From Natronoflexus pectinivorans (GTDB lineage Bacteria > Bacteroidota > Bacteroidia > Bacteroidales > Marinilabiliaceae), in contig NZ_SLWK01000014.1 in the NCBI RefSeq assembly GCF_004345615.1, forward strand, positions 1 to 64,000: 64,000 nucleotides of DNA, read 5' to 3'. A model generated the notes under the pieces. That model was not told the origin of the DNA. It searched no databases and saw nothing but the letters and a program-made list of their open reading frames with translations. Numbering within the stretch: the first letter of the stretch is position 1; every line of letters starts with the position of its first letter. Positions 9,871-18,452 of the stretch are shown piece by piece. Position numbers and translations under genes: made by a program.

Positions 9871-10818
9871 ATGAAAATTAAAATACACTCAACACCATTA
9901 CAAGGGTTCACCGATTTTCGCTTCCGAAACAATTTCCATAGGTTTTTTGGAGGGATTGATGCTTATTATGCACCGTACATCAGATTTCAGGAAGGTTTAC
10001 AAGTTAAATCATCCTATCATCGTGATTTATTGCCGGAGTACAACATTGTTCCCGAACTGATTCCGCAAATCATGACCAATAGCGCAGAAGAATTTCTTTT
10101 TACTGCCAAATATGTGCAGGAAATGGGTTACAAGGAGCTAAACTGGAATCTTGGTTGCCCCTACCCCATGGTTGCCAAACGTGCTTTGGGGTCAGGATTG
10201 ATAAAAGAGAAAGATAGAGTTGATGAAATCCTTAAAAGGATTTCATCTGAATCCGACATCAATATTTCAATAAAACTTCGTTTGGGATATGAAAACAACA
10301 GAGAGATTCTGGATTTACTGCCTGTGCTGAACAAATACCAAACCAAAAACCTCATCATCCATCCCCGCATTGGAAAGCAACTCTACAAAGGGAGTGTCGA
10401 TTTAGACACTTTTCGGCGATGCACCGAAAACACCAATCACAACATCTGTTTTAACGGAGATATTGATTCGCCCGAAACCTTTTCAAAGCTCCAGGGAGAG
10501 TTCCCAAACATCAGAGAATGGGCAATAGGACGAGGAATCATTGCCAACCCGTTTTTACCGGCCATGATTCGAAACAGCGAATCCCACAAGCCCGAAAACT
10601 GGAGCGAGGTCTTTGGCAGGTTTCATGATGAACTATTTCGGGAATATGAAGAATCCCTCTCAGGTTCATCGCATATCTTAGTAAAAATGAAAACCTATTG
10701 GGAATATTTCTCGCTCATGTTTTCAAATCCGCATAAGGTTTACAAAATCATAAAAAAAGCAGGCAACATAGAGAAATATAAAATCGGAGTCAGTGAAATA
10801 ATTCAACAATATTCTTAG
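9871..10818 (+). CDS. tRNA-dihydrouridine synthase family protein
   Basis: FMN-dependent TIM-barrel enzyme expected to reduce uridine to dihydrouridine in tRNA. The 315-residue protein has the family entry motif PLQGFTDFRFR near the start. The catalytic cysteine is Cys96 in NWNLGCPYPMVAKRALGSGL. The phosphate-binding segment is IGRGIIANPF. It is closer in layout to the DusC/short Dus branch than to DusB. It has its own upstream region and is followed 41 bases later by ppnP. Which tRNA position it modifies cannot be told. Confidence 0.87.
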   Translation: MKIKIHSTPLQGFTDFRFRNNFHRFFGGIDAYYAPYIRFQEGLQVKSSYHRDLLPEYNIVPELIPQIMTNSAEEFLFTAKYVQEMGYKELNWNLGCPYPMVAKRALGSGLIKEKDRVDEILKRISSESDINISIKLRLGYENNREILDLLPVLNKYQTKNLIIHPRIGKQLYKGSVDLDTFRRCTENTNHNICFNGDIDSPETFSKLQGEFPNIREWAIGRGIIANPFLPAMIRNSESHKPENWSEVFGRFHDELFREYEESLSGSSHILVKMKTYWEYFSLMFSNPHKVYKIIKKAGNIEKYKIGVSEIIQQYS

Positions 10819-10859
10819 GCACAAAAACATAAAAGTATAATCAACAAAAATTCAACATC

Positions 10860-11141
10860 ATGTATAAAGTAAACGAGTATTTCGATGGCAAAGTAGCCTC
10901 CATTTCACACAACAGCGCCGATGGCAAAGCCACCGTTGGCGTTATGGCAGCAGGGGAATATGAATTTGGAACCTCTTCGGTGGAAATCATGACTATTATT
11001 GCGGGAGAGATGAAAATTAAACTGTCTGGAGAGACCGAATGGACTACTTACAAAAAGTTTGACTCATTCAGAGTTGAAAAAGATACATCCTTTCAAGTCA
11101 GCGTGACTCACGACACTCCTTACCTTTGTTTGTATCTTTAA
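10860..11141 (+). CDS. ppnP: Pyrimidine/purine nucleoside phosphorylase PpnP
   Basis: 93-residue single-domain cupin matching the PpnP/YaiE (former DUF1255) family: N-terminal VNEYFDGKVASI, central GEYEFGTSSVEIMTIIAGEM and C-terminal FQVSV...YLCLYL. Known members phosphorolyse a broad range of purine and pyrimidine nucleosides. The length fits the family (about 94). Genomic context adds little: it follows the Dus-family gene in the same direction and may share its transcript. Confidence 0.9.
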   Translation: MYKVNEYFDGKVASISHNSADGKATVGVMAAGEYEFGTSSVEIMTIIAGEMKIKLSGETEWTTYKKFDSFRVEKDTSFQVSVTHDTPYLCLYL

Positions 11142-11278
11142 GAAAGGTTACCACAAATTACCTGATTGGCAAGAAAGTATGAAATACAAAAATCTCAAGA
11201 TGTGCTACTTTAGCACTCCTGATTTGATATAATTAATTCTTACTTTTCGGTCTTTTATCTTTACTGACAGAAAAATTG

Positions 11279-11286
11279 TATATTTG
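11279..11286 (+). promoter_or_regulatory. -7 box for cobalamin riboswitch 1
   Basis: TATATTTG is a perfect TAnnTTTG and lies about 10 bases before the start of the riboswitch fold, where a transcript would begin. No clear TTG at -33. Confidence 0.5.
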
Positions 11287-11294
11287 TTCCATCA

Positions 11295-11520
11295 TTGGTT
11301 TCCGATTTTGGCAATTTGCTGAATAGGAATTAAAAGGGAATGCCGTGAAAATCGGCAACAGTTCCCGCTGCTGTAAGTCTCTGGTTGCCTGAGCAACCAT
11401 GTGGCTTCTGAAATTAAACCACTGTTCCAGCAAATTGGAACGGGAAGGATTCAGAAGCCGGGATAAGTCAGAAGACCTGCCTTTGATACATAGATTTTGC
11501 AGCCTGCGGTGAACGGGTTA
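11295..11520 (+). promoter_or_regulatory. Cobalamin riboswitch 1
   Basis: The conserved core is visible: AAAAGGGAAT, GTGAAAATCGGCAACAG and CCCGCTGCTGTAAG (11331-11377), then GGGAAGG, CGGGATAAG and the B12 box CAGAAGACCTGCC (11469-11481). A CCTGCGGTGAACGGG segment follows at about 11502-11516, where the kissing-loop partner sits. Riboswitches of this class bind adenosyl- or methylcobalamin and turn the downstream gene off. No recognisable B12-related gene follows. Confidence 0.92.
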
Positions 11521-11880
11521 GCTGGTCAAATGATGTTTATCAGGCACTTTCTCTCCTTATTACCATCGTTAGCTGCAAAATCGGTTATTATTTTTAACTC
11601 AAAAAACAGCAACGATGGAGAAAACAAAAATCAATCTGCGTTTTGGTGTATTAGCATTAATAAATCAACACCAATTACAGGTATTGATGCTGTTCTTAAA
11701 AACACACTTATGAGCAATAATTTACTTGATATGATGTGTCTGGACATTTACCTTTCAGGCTTTGGTCAAAAAGAACATAAAAAAATCAACGAACCAATTG
11801 TAAATCCACGCAACATCCCGCCATTGATGTGTTGGGAGTTTTTTTATCCCTCTCACCTTCTCAGAATAAAAAAGTTAAAG
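11521..11880 (+). pseudogene. Possible gene remnant downstream of riboswitch 1
   Basis: This is the segment the riboswitch should control. A 32-codon frame begins at 11615 (MEKTKINLRFGVLALI...) and stops at 11713. Its start resembles the basic-then-hydrophobic beginning of an exported protein, but it ends before the hydrophobic core is complete. No other frame looks like protein. I read it as the relic of a deleted B12-responsive gene, for example an outer-membrane transporter, but the identity is not supported by sequence. Confidence 0.35.
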
Positions 11881-12276
11881 ATGGAAAAGGATATTGGAGC
11901 ATTGAGGGTACTTGCCAAAGAATTCAGATGGGAGTTGGATTTACATGACATACTAAGCAGAAATCCTTACGATGCTTTGGTTATCACCCAAAGCGACAAG
12001 AAAATTCTTTGGGTAAATGACGGGTTTTCAGAAATGACGGGATATGCCAAATCAGAAGCAATTAAACAAACGCCGACCTTTTTACAAGGTGAATTGACAT
12101 CCGAAAAAGCAAAAATAAAAATCAAGAACCAAGTGAGCCAACAAATCCCATTCAAAGAGGAGCTTATTAACTACAGGAAAGATAAAACCACTTATAAATG
12201 TGAAATAAATGTTTTTCCCCTTAAAGGGAAAAACTGTGTCCATTTTTTAGCTTTAGAGCGAGAGATATCTTACTAA
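11881..12276 (+). CDS. Small PAS-domain protein
   Basis: Single PAS domain, 132 residues from the chosen start. The motif order is typical: YDALVITQSDKKILWVNDGFSEMTGY, then an EAIKQTPTFLQG segment and a C-terminal beta sheet (YKCEINVFPL). There is no kinase, cyclase or DNA-binding output domain and no membrane segment, so it would work through a partner. The open frame extends upstream to 11497, inside the riboswitch, but the translated sequence before residue MEKDIG is not protein-like, so I start at 11881. An alternative start is 11710. Whether the upstream riboswitch affects it is unclear. Confidence 0.65.
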   Translation: MEKDIGALRVLAKEFRWELDLHDILSRNPYDALVITQSDKKILWVNDGFSEMTGYAKSEAIKQTPTFLQGELTSEKAKIKIKNQVSQQIPFKEELINYRKDKTTYKCEINVFPLKGKNCVHFLALEREISY

Positions 12277-12333
12277 TTATCACATTACGAAAAAATAAAT
12301 AATTAAAATCAAACAACCATTCCGACCTCCATC

Positions 12334-12360
12334 ACTTATTAACACCACGTGTTAATAAGT
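12334..12360. promoter_or_regulatory. Perfect 12-bp inverted repeat between the PAS gene and nrdD leader
   Basis: ACTTATTAACAC and GTGTTAATAAGT flank a CAC loop. It lies 58 bases after the PAS gene stop and about 40 bases before the probable promoter of the nrdD leader. It could be a terminator (no T-tract follows) or an operator for a dimeric regulator of nrdDG. It does not match the NrdR box pattern. Confidence 0.5.
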
Positions 12361-12424
12361 AAAGTTGGCTTTTCTTTCTCCCAAAGTTAATATTTCGTTA
12401 TTTTGAATAAGAAAATTACCGGTT

Positions 12425-12680
12425 CTGATAACTTTAAGCTATCATCAGATTAAAAGGGAATCCTGTGAAAATCAGGAGCTATCCCCGTAGCTGTAAAGTC
12501 CGGAGTACTGTTTTGGAGTTCTTATTACCACTGGTAAATCAGTATTCAGTTATCAGTGTTCAGTTACCACTGTTCACAGTTTACTGCTTACTGAAACCGG
12601 GAAGGTTTCCAAAAACAGGGACAAGCCAGAAGACCTGCCGGTGATATGTATTTGTAGCTTTCGGGTGAAAGGCGAAGGAT
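12425..12680 (+). promoter_or_regulatory. Cobalamin riboswitch 2 (nrdDG leader)
   Basis: Core elements are AAAAGGGAATCCTGTGAAAA, GGAGCTATCCCCGTAGCTGTAA (12452-12497, read in parts), GGGAAGG, GGGACAAG and the B12 box CCAGAAGACCTGCC (12626-12639). CTTTCGGGTGAAAGG at about 12658-12672 is the regulatory hairpin loop. The peripheral arm between the core halves is enlarged by copies of a CAGTTATCAGTG-type repeat (12540-12595). B12-off control of B12-independent ribonucleotide reductases is established in other bacteria. Confidence 0.92.
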
Positions 12681-12854
12681 AAAGCATCTGTCTGACTTTA
12701 TTTTTCTACATTTATTCATTAGCTACCATTTTTCCAATTTATTAACCCGTTTCGGGAAGTCTGGAATAATGGGCAGGCACGTTGTATATGTGTAACTAAC
12801 AAGCTGTGCTTCTGCTGCGCACCATTCAAACTACCGAAACTAAAAACAAAAGTT

Positions 12855-14996
12855 ATGGAATTAAATGGTGCTTTGCAGGAGATAAAACTCCGCAAACGAG
12901 ACGGACGCATCACCGGTTTTGATGCAGAAAAAATTACCTACGCAATCTTCCGTACTTTACGAGCCTGCGGAAAACCCAACCGACAACTGGCTGAAGACCT
13001 CATGCTGGATGTTTTAAAAGCTCTGGCTGTTTTTGAAAACCCCGCACAGGCCATTACAGTGGAACAGGTGCAGGATGAAGTGGAGATGGTACTTTTCAAC
13101 AACAAACTGTTTGATGTTGCAAAAGCATACATTCTCTATCGAAAACAACATGAAAGTCTGCGCAATTCAAAAGAATTGCTCTCCAACACCAACCTGGTTG
13201 ACGATTATCTCAACCTAAACGACTGGCGCATCAGGGAAAGCGCTAATTCATCGTATTCGCTTCAAGGGCTAAACCAACACCTGGCTACGGCGCTCAGCTC
13301 TCAATACTGGATGGAGCGCATTTATCCAGAAGCAGTTAAAGAAGCCTTTCTGTCAGGAAAAATCCATATACATGATTTGGGATTTTTGAGTGTATATTGC
13401 GTAGGATGGGATTTGGAAGACCTCCTTCTGTCGGGGTTTACCGGGGTAACCGGCAAGGTTGAAAGCAAACCTGCAAAGCACTTTCGTACTGCGCTTGGGC
13501 AAATCGTCAACTTTTTTTACACCATGCAGGGTGAAGCAGCCGGAGCACAAGCCTTTTCAAACTTTGACACTTACCTGGCTCCTTTTATCCGTTATGATAA
13601 CCTTTCCTTCCAACAGGTGAAACAAGCACTTCAGGAGTTTATGTTTAACATCAATGTTCCAACCCGGGTAGGTTTTCAAACCCCATTTACCAATATCACC
13701 ATGGATTTGAAAATCCCTGATTTTCTAAAAAACCAGCCGGTCATCATCGGGGGTAAACCTCAGAATGAGGTTTACGGAGGTTTTCAAAAAGAACTGGATG
13801 TTTTTAACCGGGCTTTTGCCTCAGTTATGGCTGAAGGCGATGCCAATGGCCGTGTATTTTCATTTCCAATTCCAACCTATAACATCACGCCCGATTTTGA
13901 GTGGGACAACCCCGCTTATGAAAAAATATGGGAAATTACAGCGAAATATGGAATTCCGTATTTCTCCAACTTTGTAAACTCGGATATGAGTCCCGATGAT
14001 GTACGCAGCATGTGTTGCCGTTTGCGGCTCGACAAAAGAGAACTGCAAAAAAAAGGGGGAGGCCTGTTTGGTGCAAACCCGCTAACCGGAAGCGTGGGTG
14101 TGGTTACCATCAACCTTCCCCGCATAGGTTACGAAAGTAAAAGTGAGGAAGAGTTCTTCCAGCGACTGGATAAACTCATGGAACTGGCCAAAGAGAGTCT
14201 TGAAATAAAACGTAAGGTCATTGAGAATTTAACCGACAATGGACTCTACCCCTATTCAAAATTCTATCTGCGCCATGTAAAATCCAGAACCGGAAAGTTT
14301 TGGACAAACCATTTCTCAACCATTGGCATTGTTGGGATGAATGAATGTTGCCTGAATTTCCTTGGAAATGACCTAACATCTCAATCAGGTTCCGAATTTG
14401 CTTTGCGTGTAATGGACATCATGCGGTTAAAACTGGAACTGTTTCAGGAAGAGACCGGTAACATCTACAACCTGGAGGCCACGCCGGCGGAGGGAACCTC
14501 TTACCGTTTGGCAAAAATGGACAAACAGCTTTACCCGGAAATTATGGTTGCCAATAATAAAGAGTTGAGCAATGGTGCCAAACCATACTACACCAACTCA
14601 ACACAGCTGCCCGTTGGTTATACCAACGATATGTTCGAAGCACTCTCCATTCAAGATAAGTTCCAGGTAAAATACACGGGAGGAACGGTGTTCCATACAT
14701 TCATAGGTGAAAGTCTGTTATCCAATGAGTCGGTAAAAACCATCATAAAAAAAGTGACCCATAATTTCAGGTTGCCTTACATGACCATCTCTCCCACTTT
14801 CAGTATTTGCCCATCGCACGGGTACATTTTTGGCGAACACCATCAATGCCCCAAATGTGCTGAAGCGGGAGAATCGTCCACATGTGAAGTCTATTCACGT
14901 ATTGTTGGATACATCAGACCGGTAAACCAATGGAATGATGGGAAACAGGAAGAATTTAAAGAGCGTAAGCTTTTTCATGCAACAAATGAAGCATGA
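12855..14996 (+). CDS. nrdD: Anaerobic ribonucleoside-triphosphate reductase NrdD
   Basis: Class III, oxygen-sensitive glycyl-radical enzyme that makes dNTPs from NTPs. The 713-residue protein has an N-terminal ATP-cone for allosteric control (KLRKRDGRITGFDAEKI, residues about 10-100), the ten-stranded barrel core, a C-terminal zinc site (CPSHGY...CPKC) and the radical loop RIVGYIRPV with the radical glycine at Gly685. All expected features are intact. It follows a cobalamin riboswitch by about 175 bases, so it should be repressed when B12 is plentiful, implying a B12-dependent class II reductase elsewhere in the genome. It overlaps nrdG by four bases. Confidence 0.96.
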   Translation: MELNGALQEIKLRKRDGRITGFDAEKITYAIFRTLRACGKPNRQLAEDLMLDVLKALAVFENPAQAITVEQVQDEVEMVLFNNKLFDVAKAYILYRKQHESLRNSKELLSNTNLVDDYLNLNDWRIRESANSSYSLQGLNQHLATALSSQYWMERIYPEAVKEAFLSGKIHIHDLGFLSVYCVGWDLEDLLLSGFTGVTGKVESKPAKHFRTALGQIVNFFYTMQGEAAGAQAFSNFDTYLAPFIRYDNLSFQQVKQALQEFMFNINVPTRVGFQTPFTNITMDLKIPDFLKNQPVIIGGKPQNEVYGGFQKELDVFNRAFASVMAEGDANGRVFSFPIPTYNITPDFEWDNPAYEKIWEITAKYGIPYFSNFVNSDMSPDDVRSMCCRLRLDKRELQKKGGGLFGANPLTGSVGVVTINLPRIGYESKSEEEFFQRLDKLMELAKESLEIKRKVIENLTDNGLYPYSKFYLRHVKSRTGKFWTNHFSTIGIVGMNECCLNFLGNDLTSQSGSEFALRVMDIMRLKLELFQEETGNIYNLEATPAEGTSYRLAKMDKQLYPEIMVANNKELSNGAKPYYTNSTQLPVGYTNDMFEALSIQDKFQVKYTGGTVFHTFIGESLLSNESVKTIIKKVTHNFRLPYMTISPTFSICPSHGYIFGEHHQCPKCAEAGESSTCEVYSRIVGYIRPVNQWNDGKQEEFKERKLFHATNEA

Positions 14997-15628
14997 GAAT
15001 TGGAGGATTTCTTCCCCAAAGCCTGATTGATTACCCCGGAAAAATTGCAGCCGTGATATTTACTCAGGGCTGCAATTTTCGCTGCGGGTATTGCCACAAT
15101 CCTGAATTGGTTCTGCCTAAGTGCTTTAACCCAATGCTGGATGAGGATGAAATATTGCACACCATCAGTAAAAGAGCCGGCTGGCTTGATGCCATTGTGG
15201 TTACAGGCGGCGAACCAACCATTCACGTTGATTTACCCGATTTTTTAAATCGATTAAAAAACACCGGTTTACTGATTAAACTTGATACCAACGGCAGTAA
15301 CCCCAAAATGCTTAAAACAATTCTCGATAACCAATTGGTTGATTATGTAGCCATGGACATCAAGAATCTTTTTACACCGTCTGCTTACGGCAAAGTAATT
15401 GGTGTAGAAAACTGCGATAAACTCCTGGAGTCAGTCAAACACTCTTTTGAGATGATTAAATCATCTCAAATTGAAACGGAATTCCGCACAACCTACATCC
15501 CGGGCATTCATAATCATTTTGTAATAAAGGAGTTAAAAAATGCAACAGAAGGATTCAGGTATACAGTGCAGCAATTCAGGGAGGGGGAAAACGTAAGTTG
15601 TTTACATAATCTCTCTGGTCAAAACTGA
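14993..15628 (+). CDS. nrdG: Anaerobic ribonucleotide reductase activase NrdG
   Basis: Radical SAM enzyme that installs the glycyl radical on NrdD. The 211-residue protein carries the [4Fe-4S] motif C27-NFR-C31-GY-C34 and the SAM-binding GGEPT motif (VTGGEPTIH). It belongs to the longer activase type that begins IGGFLPQSLIDYPGKI, rather than the short E. coli type. ATGA overlap with nrdD indicates coupled translation and shared riboswitch control. The likely alternative name in databases is 'anaerobic RNR activating protein'. Confidence 0.95.
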   Translation: MRIGGFLPQSLIDYPGKIAAVIFTQGCNFRCGYCHNPELVLPKCFNPMLDEDEILHTISKRAGWLDAIVVTGGEPTIHVDLPDFLNRLKNTGLLIKLDTNGSNPKMLKTILDNQLVDYVAMDIKNLFTPSAYGKVIGVENCDKLLESVKHSFEMIKSSQIETEFRTTYIPGIHNHFVIKELKNATEGFRYTVQQFREGENVSCLHNLSGQN

Positions 15629-15748
15629 CAAATAGATAAGATTATGATGTCTAAAACTCTCGATAAACCAGAATTTACGATATCCCTTTAACATCACCCT
15701 CTCCGAACAATGAGATGATTGACTTAAATCGTTAAGCTCAAAAATAAA

Positions 15749-15803
15749 ATGCAACAATGTTGCATACATGAAAGCAACAATGTATATTTGCAACACTATT
15801 GCA
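15749..15803 (+). promoter_or_regulatory. Promoter with overlapping Zur-type operator palindromes
   Basis: Operator 1 is ATGCAACA-A-TGTTGCAT (15749-15765), a perfect 8-bp inverted repeat. Operator 2 is TGCAACACTATTGCA (15789-15803). The Bacteroidota promoter reads TTG (15760-15762), 20 bases, TATATTTG (15783-15790). Operator 1 covers the -33 element and operator 2 overlaps the end of the -7 element, so a bound dimer would block RNA polymerase. Half-sites recur between and after them (GCAACAATG, ATTGCA). Confidence 0.7.
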
Positions 15804-15823
15804 TTTAAAACATTATTGCACTC

Positions 15824-16234
15824 ATGAAACCTGCTGACATTTTATCGACCCATAATTTAAAACGTACCAGCTGCCGCGAAGGGATAATCAATGCCATCGC
15901 ATTGAGCGAATCTGCTTTATCGGAACAGGAGATACGCAACCATCTTGAAGGCACTTATGACCGTACAACCTATTTTCGCTCGTTTAAAACCCTTGAGGAT
16001 TCCGGCATCATTCACAAAATAGTAATTGATAACCAAACCATTAAATACGCACTTGGTTCCATTATCAAGGAAAAGAGAAAACATGCCCATTTTTATTGCA
16101 GCAAATGCAAAAAAGTTAAGTGCATGAGCTCTGTATTAACACCAGAAGTCAGATTGCCTGAGGGATACCACATTTCTGAAACAGAACTCATAATAAAAGG
16201 AACCTGCAACAATTGTAACTGCCATGATGAATGA
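15824..16234 (+). CDS. zur: Fur-family metalloregulator, probably Zur
   Basis: 136-residue repressor of the Fur superfamily. It has an N-terminal winged helix (KRTSCREGIINAIALSESALSEQEI, then DRTTYFRSFKTLEDSGIIHKI), followed by a dimerisation/metal domain with HAHFYCSKCKKVKCM and a C-terminal CNNCNC, giving two CxxC pairs for a structural zinc. The operon content (two COG0523 GTPases, His-rich ABC permease) points to zinc sensing rather than iron or peroxide, by inference. The palindromes over its own promoter suggest autoregulation. Its end overlaps the next gene by 11 bases. Confidence 0.82.
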   Translation: MKPADILSTHNLKRTSCREGIINAIALSESALSEQEIRNHLEGTYDRTTYFRSFKTLEDSGIIHKIVIDNQTIKYALGSIIKEKRKHAHFYCSKCKKVKCMSSVLTPEVRLPEGYHISETELIIKGTCNNCNCHDE

Positions 16235-17201
16235 GAACAAGAAACCAATTCCGGTGACCATTGTCACCGGATTTTTGGGAGCGGGGAAAACAACATTCCT
16301 AAATAAGCTGCTTAAAAAAAATCAGAAAAAAAAGTTCCTAATTATTGAAAATGAAGCCGGAAACATCAACATTGACGGCGGCTTAATTGATAAAAAAGAG
16401 AATGTTCTGATTGAATTGACCAACGGATGCATCTGCTGTTCACTCAACTCTGAATTGGGATCTCTGCTAAACAGTCTTATATTATCTAACACATGGTACG
16501 ACAACATCATAATTGAGGCCACAGGTATGGCCGACCCATCTGAAATTATACAACTTTTTATGGGCAACCGCGCTCAACAATATTTCAGATTGGATGCTGT
16601 TATCGGATTGGTTGATGCAGGCTTGTTCTCATCTCAATTTGAAAAATTCACCGAAATACGTCGTCAAATAGCACAAAGCGACATCATTCTTATCAATAAA
16701 ACCGATTGCGTTGAAGAACAAGTGCTGACTGACCTCACCAATCAAATCCATGCCATCAATCCATTTGCAGAACTCCATAAAACGCAATACGCCGAAACGG
16801 GCGAAATAAAAATGATTGACAGCTTTTCATATAAGCCCGGAAAAATTGAGAAAAAAATCTCTGACTTTTCATCATTCAAACCTGCCGTATCAGCAAATAA
16901 TAGTCACGGCATCAATACATTTGGGTTCTCTATTGAGGGCAAGCTGAACGTGGAAAAGTTTTCTTTCTGGCTCGAAGATTTTATATATACCAATGCAGAA
17001 AATCTGCTCAGGATAAAAGGTGTGCTTAATGTTCCCGACATGAAACATAAAATAATTCTACAATCGGTATCAGGGCATTTTCAGGTTCTAAACGGATCGG
17101 AGTGGAATAAAACAGAACCTCGCATAAATCAATTGGTTTTTATAGGAACTGATTTAAACAGGGAAGAGATAGAAAAATCGTTATTTGAATTTATTAACTA
17201 A
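16224..17201 (+). CDS. COG0523 (CobW/ZNG-like) GTPase, first copy
   Basis: G3E-family P-loop GTPase of 325 residues. Walker [10 protein letters not shown] lies at about residues 16-24, the metal-binding CxCC motif in GCICCSL at about 67-73, the ATGMADP switch segment follows, and INKTD is the guanine-specificity motif. The C-terminal CobW_C domain spans about 230-325. Family members move zinc to client enzymes under zinc starvation (ZNG1/ZagA) or cobalt in B12 synthesis (CobW). Position inside a Fur/Zur-led operon favours the zinc role. It overlaps the regulator gene and is followed 15 bases later by a second, longer paralogue. Confidence 0.87.
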   Translation: MMNENKKPIPVTIVTGFLGAGKTTFLNKLLKKNQKKKFLIIENEAGNINIDGGLIDKKENVLIELTNGCICCSLNSELGSLLNSLILSNTWYDNIIIEATGMADPSEIIQLFMGNRAQQYFRLDAVIGLVDAGLFSSQFEKFTEIRRQIAQSDIILINKTDCVEEQVLTDLTNQIHAINPFAELHKTQYAETGEIKMIDSFSYKPGKIEKKISDFSSFKPAVSANNSHGINTFGFSIEGKLNVEKFSFWLEDFIYTNAENLLRIKGVLNVPDMKHKIILQSVSGHFQVLNGSEWNKTEPRINQLVFIGTDLNREEIEKSLFEFIN

Positions 17202-17216
17202 ATAGTAATTTTTGCC

Positions 17217-18419
17217 ATGGATATTAACAAGTTACCGGTTACAGTGTTGAGTGGGTTTTTGGGTGCAGGGAAAACCACTTTGTTAAATCACATTTTACAC
17301 AATAGAAATGGACTGAAGGCTGCCGTGATAGTAAACGACATGAGCGAAATAAACGTGGACGCTGCGTTTATTGAAAACCAGGGAGGGTTATCCAGAACCG
17401 AAGAAAAACTGGTTGAGATGAGCAACGGCTGCATTTGCTGTACACTGAGAGAAGACCTGGTGAAAGAGGTTGAAGCTCTGGCGCGTCAAAACCGGTTTGA
17501 CTATTTGCTGATCGAAAGCAGCGGTATTTCAGAACCCATCCCCGTAGCACAAACATTCACCTACGCTTTTGAAGACCTTGATATTGACCTTTCACGATGG
17601 GCTAAACTAGACACCATGGTTACGGTAGTTGATGCGGCCAATTTCGAAAGAGATTTTGGAAGTATTGCCACCATTGGAGACTTACAAACCAATGACGACG
17701 AGCCTTATGACGACCGCTCCATCGTAAATTTGCTAACGGATCAAATAGAGTTTGCCAATGTGGTAATTATCAACAAGGCTGACTTGGTTTCATCTGCAAA
17801 AATTGAAGAACTAAAAGCCATTATCAAAAAATTCAACCCTGAGGCTCGTATTCTGACATCAATAGAAGGACAAATAGATATTAACAAAATTGTTAATACT
17901 GGTCTCTTCGATTTTACCAAAGCATCGCTGGCAGCAGGATGGATAAAAGAACTGGAAGGTGAGCACACCCCTGAGACGGAAGAGTATGGAATATCCTCTT
18001 TTGTATTTCGGGACAGAAGGCCTTTTCACCCCGCTCGTTTCTGGAAATATGTAAATCAAGATTGGGATGCTTCCATTCTTCGAAGTAAAGGACTCTTTTG
18101 GATTGCATCCCGACCGTCTGACGCACTGAACTGGAGTCAGGCCGGAGGCTCGTTAAGAGCCGATAAAGCAGGAGTTTGGTGGGCTTCTCTTGATTTAAAA
18201 GAACGAAATCAAAATCCTGTGTTTCAACAAAACGAAGAACTTATATTGCAAAAATGGGACAACGTTTTTGGCGACCGGCTGAACGAATTGGTATTCATTG
18301 GCCAAAACATGAATGAACAAGAGATACGAAAAGAGCTGGAAAATTGCTTATGTACAGAAAAAGAAATTCAGGGCATGCAATCGAAAGCTCATGAATTTTT
18401 AGACGAGTGGCCTGTTTAG
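17217..18419 (+). CDS. COG0523 GTPase, ZagA/YciC-like second copy
   Basis: 400-residue paralogue of the preceding gene. It shows Walker [11 protein letters not shown] near the N-terminus, CxCC in GCICCTL at about residue 70, [13 protein letters not shown], and the longer C-terminal domain with the RPFHPARFW motif seen in YciC/ZagA-type proteins. In Bacillus, ZagA is a Zur-regulated zinc metallochaperone; that is family knowledge, and the assignment here is by length and motif. Two non-identical COG0523 proteins in tandem suggest different client proteins. Unlike many family members it has no His-rich tail. Confidence 0.87.
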   Translation: MDINKLPVTVLSGFLGAGKTTLLNHILHNRNGLKAAVIVNDMSEINVDAAFIENQGGLSRTEEKLVEMSNGCICCTLREDLVKEVEALARQNRFDYLLIESSGISEPIPVAQTFTYAFEDLDIDLSRWAKLDTMVTVVDAANFERDFGSIATIGDLQTNDDEPYDDRSIVNLLTDQIEFANVVIINKADLVSSAKIEELKAIIKKFNPEARILTSIEGQIDINKIVNTGLFDFTKASLAAGWIKELEGEHTPETEEYGISSFVFRDRRPFHPARFWKYVNQDWDASILRSKGLFWIASRPSDALNWSQAGGSLRADKAGVWWASLDLKERNQNPVFQQNEELILQKWDNVFGDRLNELVFIGQNMNEQEIRKELENCLCTEKEIQGMQSKAHEFLDEWPV

Positions 18420-18452
18420 TATTTATTTCCTATTTTTGATTAGACGCAAATC

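Noticed and set aside
11233-11433. Open frame opposite riboswitch 1
   Set aside because: It overlaps the aptamer core and promoter on the other strand; the RNA explains the sequence.
16224-18419. CobW cobalt chaperones for the cobalamin operon
   Set aside because: The two COG0523 genes are led by a Fur/Zur regulator and followed by a zinc-type ABC system, more than 11 kb from the cob operon and without a riboswitch, so zinc is the better fit.
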